Of a stretch of DNA of 45,444 nucleotides, positions 42,668 to 45,444 are shown one piece after another. The stretch is from the NCBI GenBank assembly GCA_030706635.1, contig JAUZOD010000033.1:1-45444 (forward strand), read 5' to 3'. A program made the translations under genes and the position numbers. The number at the start of each line of letters is the position of its first letter. Position 1 is the stretch's first letter. Under the pieces are notes generated by a model. The model searched no databases, was not told where the DNA came from, and saw nothing but the letters and a program-made list of their open reading frames with translations. This DNA comes from Bacteroidota bacterium. GTDB lineage: Bacteria; Bacteroidota; Bacteroidia; Chitinophagales; Chitinophagaceae.

Positions 42668-43417
42668 TTAATAGTCATCCGAGACCGGCAGTGAAGACAG
42701 TACTTCCTTAGCAGAACGCTTATTATCATTCTGGCAGTCTTTTATCACTTTGCCGTCTTTTAAGGTTACCGTGCGACCGCTGAAAGCCGCTATATCCGCC
42801 TCATGCGTTACAAAAACAATGGTCTTTCCCTGCTGCTGGTTTAGTTCCTGCATCAGGGCCATGATTTCGTAAGAAGTTCTTGAATCGAGGTTGCCCGTAG
42901 CTTCATCGGCCAGAATCATAACAGGCTCATTCACCAGGGCCCTGGCAATGGCAACCCGTTGCTGCTGTCCGCCAGACAATTGGTTTGGGGTATGATTGAG
43001 CCGCTCTGCAAGTTTCACTGACTCCAGAGCATGAACCGCTCTTTCCCTCCTTTCCTTCGCGGGAATGCCTGGGTTATACAACAGGGGCAATTCTACGTTT
43101 TCCAGCGCGGAAGTCCTGGGAAGCAGGTTGTATGACTGAAATACAAATCCGATCTTAATATTCCTCAAACGAGCCAGTTCATTCCGCTCCAGGCCGCCAA
43201 TGTTCACCCCGTCCAATAAATATTTTCCGTCCGTCGGCTTGTCCAGGCATCCCAGTATATTTAACAGGGTCGTTTTACCTGAACCACTACTTCCCATAAT
43301 GGTTACAAACTCGCCAGAATTTACATCAAAAGAAACGCCCTTTAATGCCCGGACCGTTTCGGTGCCCATCCTGAATTCGCGTTTGATATTTTGTATTTCC
43401 AGAATCTTCTTACTCAT
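42668..43417 (-). CDS. MacB-type ABC transporter ATPase subunit
   Basis: A 249-aa ABC ATPase. Walker [11 protein letters not shown]-loop F-V-F-Q, signature L-S-G-G-Q-Q-Q-R, Walker B V-M-I-L-A-D-E-A, and H-loop V-T-H-E. The ATG at 43417 is chosen over a TTG one codon upstream. Closest to the LolD/MacB subgroup (G-C-L-D-K-P-T-D-G). It energises the adjacent FtsX-type permease. Confidence 0.93.
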   Translation of the reverse strand: MSKKILEIQNIKREFRMGTETVRALKGVSFDVNSGEFVTIMGSSGSGKTTLLNILGCLDKPTDGKYLLDGVNIGGLERNELARLRNIKIGFVFQSYNLLPRTSALENVELPLLYNPGIPAKERRERAVHALESVKLAERLNHTPNQLSGGQQQRVAIARALVNEPVMILADEATGNLDSRTSYEIMALMQELNQQQGKTIVFVTHEADIAAFSGRTVTLKDGKVIKDCQNDNKRSAKEVLSSLPVSDDY

Positions 43418-43445
43418 CAAAATAGCTTTTAATCTTTCCCACTTC

Positions 43446-44747
43446 TTATTTTGGCTGTGGCGGTTTTTTCGGACTAGCGCTTCCGCGTCGTTGCGGCATG
43501 AACGGACTCTTGGCCGGTGCGGATGAAGCCTGAGGCTCCAGGAGCGGGTTTTGAATGGCGTCCACTACTTCATCATCTGTTGTTAACCCGCGCAAAACCT
43601 GAACATGGGTGTCATCATTCAAACCAATGCTTATTTTCTTTTGAATAAGGCTGTCATTCTCTTTCACCCAGACGAACGCTTTCTGCGGAGTGATAACTAC
43701 CGTGGTGTCGTTTGTTTTTTTACTAATGGAATCCGGCCTGCGCACGCCCGTCCCCTTCTTGCGGCGTGACCCATTCAACCCACCGGCTGAATCCATATTC
43801 AATGCCCCGATTTTAAACTGTTTATCCAGGGATGGATCGGGCTTAAACTTCAACGCCCTGGCGGATATAAGCAGCGCGTTGTTTTCTTCTTTGGTATAAA
43901 TGACGATGTTTGCCGTCATTCCGGGTTTTAATTGGAGATCATCGTTGGGCGCTTTGATGATGGTCGAGTAAGTGACTACATTGGCAGATATTGTGGGCTC
44001 CAGCCTGATCTGCTCCACTGTTCCGGAAAACAGACTTTCCGGAAAAGCATCCACGGTGAATGTTGCACGCTGATTTTGCTTCACATTACCTATATCTGCC
44101 TCGTCCACGGCCGCCTGTACCTGCATCTTGGAGATATCTTTGGCAATAATAAACAAGGTCGGGGTGCTGAAACTGGAAGCAACCGTTTGACCTATGTTCA
44201 CATTGCGCAGCATCACTACCCCGTCTACCGGCGAATAAATATTCGCGTAGGAAAGATTTTTCAGTGCGGCGTCCAGTTGTGCCTGTACGCTTTGAACGTT
44301 GGCTTTGGCAGTATTATACAGATACATGGCCGTTTCATAATCGGCCTTGCTGATGGCGCCGGCCTCATATAACAAGTTTTGGCGGTTGTAGGTACTTTCC
44401 TGGTATATCAGCTGGCTTTTTGCTACCTGTAAATTGGCCTGAAACTGATTAACCTGGGCATTCAGAAGCGACTTATCCAGCTCAGCCACCAACTGTCCCT
44501 TTTTGACCTTGGAGTTAAAATCGGCATACACATATTTGATTGTGCCAGACACTTGTGTTCCGACCGAGACCGTGTCTACCGGCTGGACGGTACCCGTTGC
44601 CGTTACACTCATGGCAATATACCCGTATGCAGGTTTTTCAGTATCCAGCACAACGGGTTTTTCTTTTCTGTGGAATTTAAAATACCAGATGCCCGTAGCT
44701 GCTGCGGCGATCAAAATTACAATCCAGACTATTCTCATTTTTTTCAT
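43446..44747 (-). CDS. MacA-like periplasmic adaptor (HlyD/RND-MFP family)
   Basis: A 433-aa membrane fusion protein with an N-terminal transmembrane anchor (about 5-22), a biotinyl-lipoyl half (G-T-V-Q-P-V-D-T-V-S-V-G-T-Q-V-S-G), a coiled-coil hairpin (about 100-170), the second lipoyl half (I-Y-S-P-V-D-G-V-V) and beta-barrel domains. There is a low-complexity basic insert near residue 320 (N-G-S-R-R-K-K-G-T-G) and a Pro/Lys-rich tail, both common in Bacteroidota versions. It bridges the ABC pair and the TolC-like channel. Confidence 0.92.
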   Translation of the reverse strand: MKKMRIVWIVILIAAAATGIWYFKFHRKEKPVVLDTEKPAYGYIAMSVTATGTVQPVDTVSVGTQVSGTIKYVYADFNSKVKKGQLVAELDKSLLNAQVNQFQANLQVAKSQLIYQESTYNRQNLLYEAGAISKADYETAMYLYNTAKANVQSVQAQLDAALKNLSYANIYSPVDGVVMLRNVNIGQTVASSFSTPTLFIIAKDISKMQVQAAVDEADIGNVKQNQRATFTVDAFPESLFSGTVEQIRLEPTISANVVTYSTIIKAPNDDLQLKPGMTANIVIYTKEENNALLISARALKFKPDPSLDKQFKIGALNMDSAGGLNGSRRKKGTGVRRPDSISKKTNDTTVVITPQKAFVWVKENDSLIQKKISIGLNDDTHVQVLRGLTTDDEVVDAIQNPLLEPQASSAPAKSPFMPQRRGSASPKKPPQPK

Positions 44748-44797
44748 CTGCTGATAATTTGTGTTATCATCTTATTCATCATTTATTACAGAGGCCG

Positions 44798-45444
44798 CTA
44801 AAATTTGATGGGAATGCCCCGGTAAAAATCATAGATCCGTATATCCAGTGCAGAACTGTATTTTGCCTGCGTATAGTTCTGAAGCGCCTGCACATACAGA
44901 TTCTTCTGCAAGAGGAGGTCTACCGTGTTTACAGCGCCAACCTTTAACTGCTCTATAGCTATCCGGTAACTTTCCTGCGTGGCCTTCAGCTCCTCTACGG
45001 ATGCATCATACTGGGCCTGCGCATTCAACACATTGATGTAGGCCTGCTCTACGGTTTGGGACAATACGGTTTTGGTATTTTTTAAAGTGAGACTGGCCTG
45101 GGCTACTTCAATTTTTGATTTTTCCACGTTTGTCCGGGTCACCCGTTTCGTGAAAATGGGAATGGAAAGCGTCAGCCCGATCTGCTGATAAAAATTATTA
45201 TCCAGCTGCTCCAGATAGGCATCCGACTGATTATCGGAATAACCGCTCGCCACAACTGCGCCAACCGTTGCCGTCGGCAGATACTCCGCCCTTGCTTTGG
45301 CCAGATCCAGCTGAGCAATCTGAACACCCAACTCACTGTTCTTTACTTCCGGCCTGGAATCGAGCGCCGCCTTTTGCACTTCTTCCAGTGAGGGCACCAG
45401 GGCCCTGGCGATCAGGGTATCCGGTTCTGCAATATCAAAATCAA
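44798..45444 (-). CDS. TolC-like outer-membrane efflux protein, 5' end off the right edge
   Basis: The frame is open to the right edge, so the N-terminus is missing and the true start is outside the window. The visible 215 residues are the C-terminal OEP repeat: V-Q-I-A-Q-L-D-L-A-K-A-R-A-E-Y-L-P-T, the long helices with L-K-N-T-K-T-V-L-S-Q-T-V-E-Q-A-Y, and V-N-T-V-D-L-L-L-Q-K-N-L-Y. It is the outer-membrane exit duct of the tripartite system and the first gene of the operon, 50 bases before the MacA-like gene. Confidence 0.92.
   Translation of the reverse strand, partial: DFDIAEPDTLIARALVPSLEEVQKAALDSRPEVKNSELGVQIAQLDLAKARAEYLPTATVGAVVASGYSDNQSDAYLEQLDNNFYQQIGLTLSIPIFTKRVTRTNVEKSKIEVAQASLTLKNTKTVLSQTVEQAYINVLNAQAQYDASVEELKATQESYRIAIEQLKVGAVNTVDLLLQKNLYVQALQNYTQAKYSSALDIRIYDFYRGIPIKF

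Noticed and set aside
1-45444. CRISPR arrays, tRNA/rRNA genes and insertion sequences
   Set aside because: None was seen on reading both strands; only the single element pair repeats noticeably.

Overview
The window looks like a chromosomal segment of a Bacteroidota bacterium, probably of the Chitinophagia/Chitinophagaceae type. The signs are a type VI secretion locus of the Bacteroidota-specific subtype iii, a TonB receptor paired with a DUF4249 lipoprotein, a TPR histidine kinase paired with a LytTR regulator, many secreted proteins cleaved after an A-Q-A-Q-like site, weak Shine-Dalgarno signals, and promoters that fit the Bacteroidota pattern (TTTG or TTG, about 17 bases, then TAnnTTTG). 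I saw no tRNA, rRNA, CRISPR array, insertion sequence or phage module. The organism assignment is an inference.

Region 1 (1-9.7 kb) is a carbohydrate or sugar-acid catabolic island. It holds a sulfatase cut by the left edge, a small cupin, and a leftward four-gene operon (Na+/solute symporter, DUF3748 beta-propeller, secreted TIM-barrel glycosidase-like protein, HpcH/HpaI aldolase). A DapA/NanA-family aldolase is divergent from that operon. The set suggests release, uptake and aldol cleavage of an acidic sugar.

Region 2 (10.1-29.3 kb) is a T6SSiii locus with a TPR histidine kinase and LytTR response regulator at its tail. One leftward operon starts at a strong promoter near 23.46 kb: TssB, TssC, two TssD (Hcp), VgrG, two more TssD, a 181-aa glycine-rich orphan, TssF, TssG, TssK, PAAR. 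A second leftward operon (outer-membrane barrel, TssE, TssO, TssH/ClpV) starts at 28.3 kb, and TssN is transcribed divergently. No TssP, TssQ or TssR was recognised and no classical effector/immunity pair is present. A near-identical 32-base element lies the same distance upstream of two TAGnTTTG boxes, at the tssB promoter and downstream of tssN. It looks like a shared regulatory site.

Region 3 (29.3-38.7 kb) holds a TonB receptor/DUF4249 operon, an AhpD-like protein, and a three-gene rightward operon of exported proteins (a 950-aa TPR protein, then 402 aa and 283 aa). These proteins appear to share a related globular domain and may form an uncharacterised envelope system. It ends in a decayed fragment that I read as an LpxR (DUF2219) pseudogene.

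Region 4 (38.7-45.4 kb) is housekeeping or accessory: an AlkZ-like winged-helix protein, small proteins, an SRPBCC protein, a SnoaL-like lipoprotein, and a split MacAB-TolC-type tripartite efflux operon cut by the right edge.
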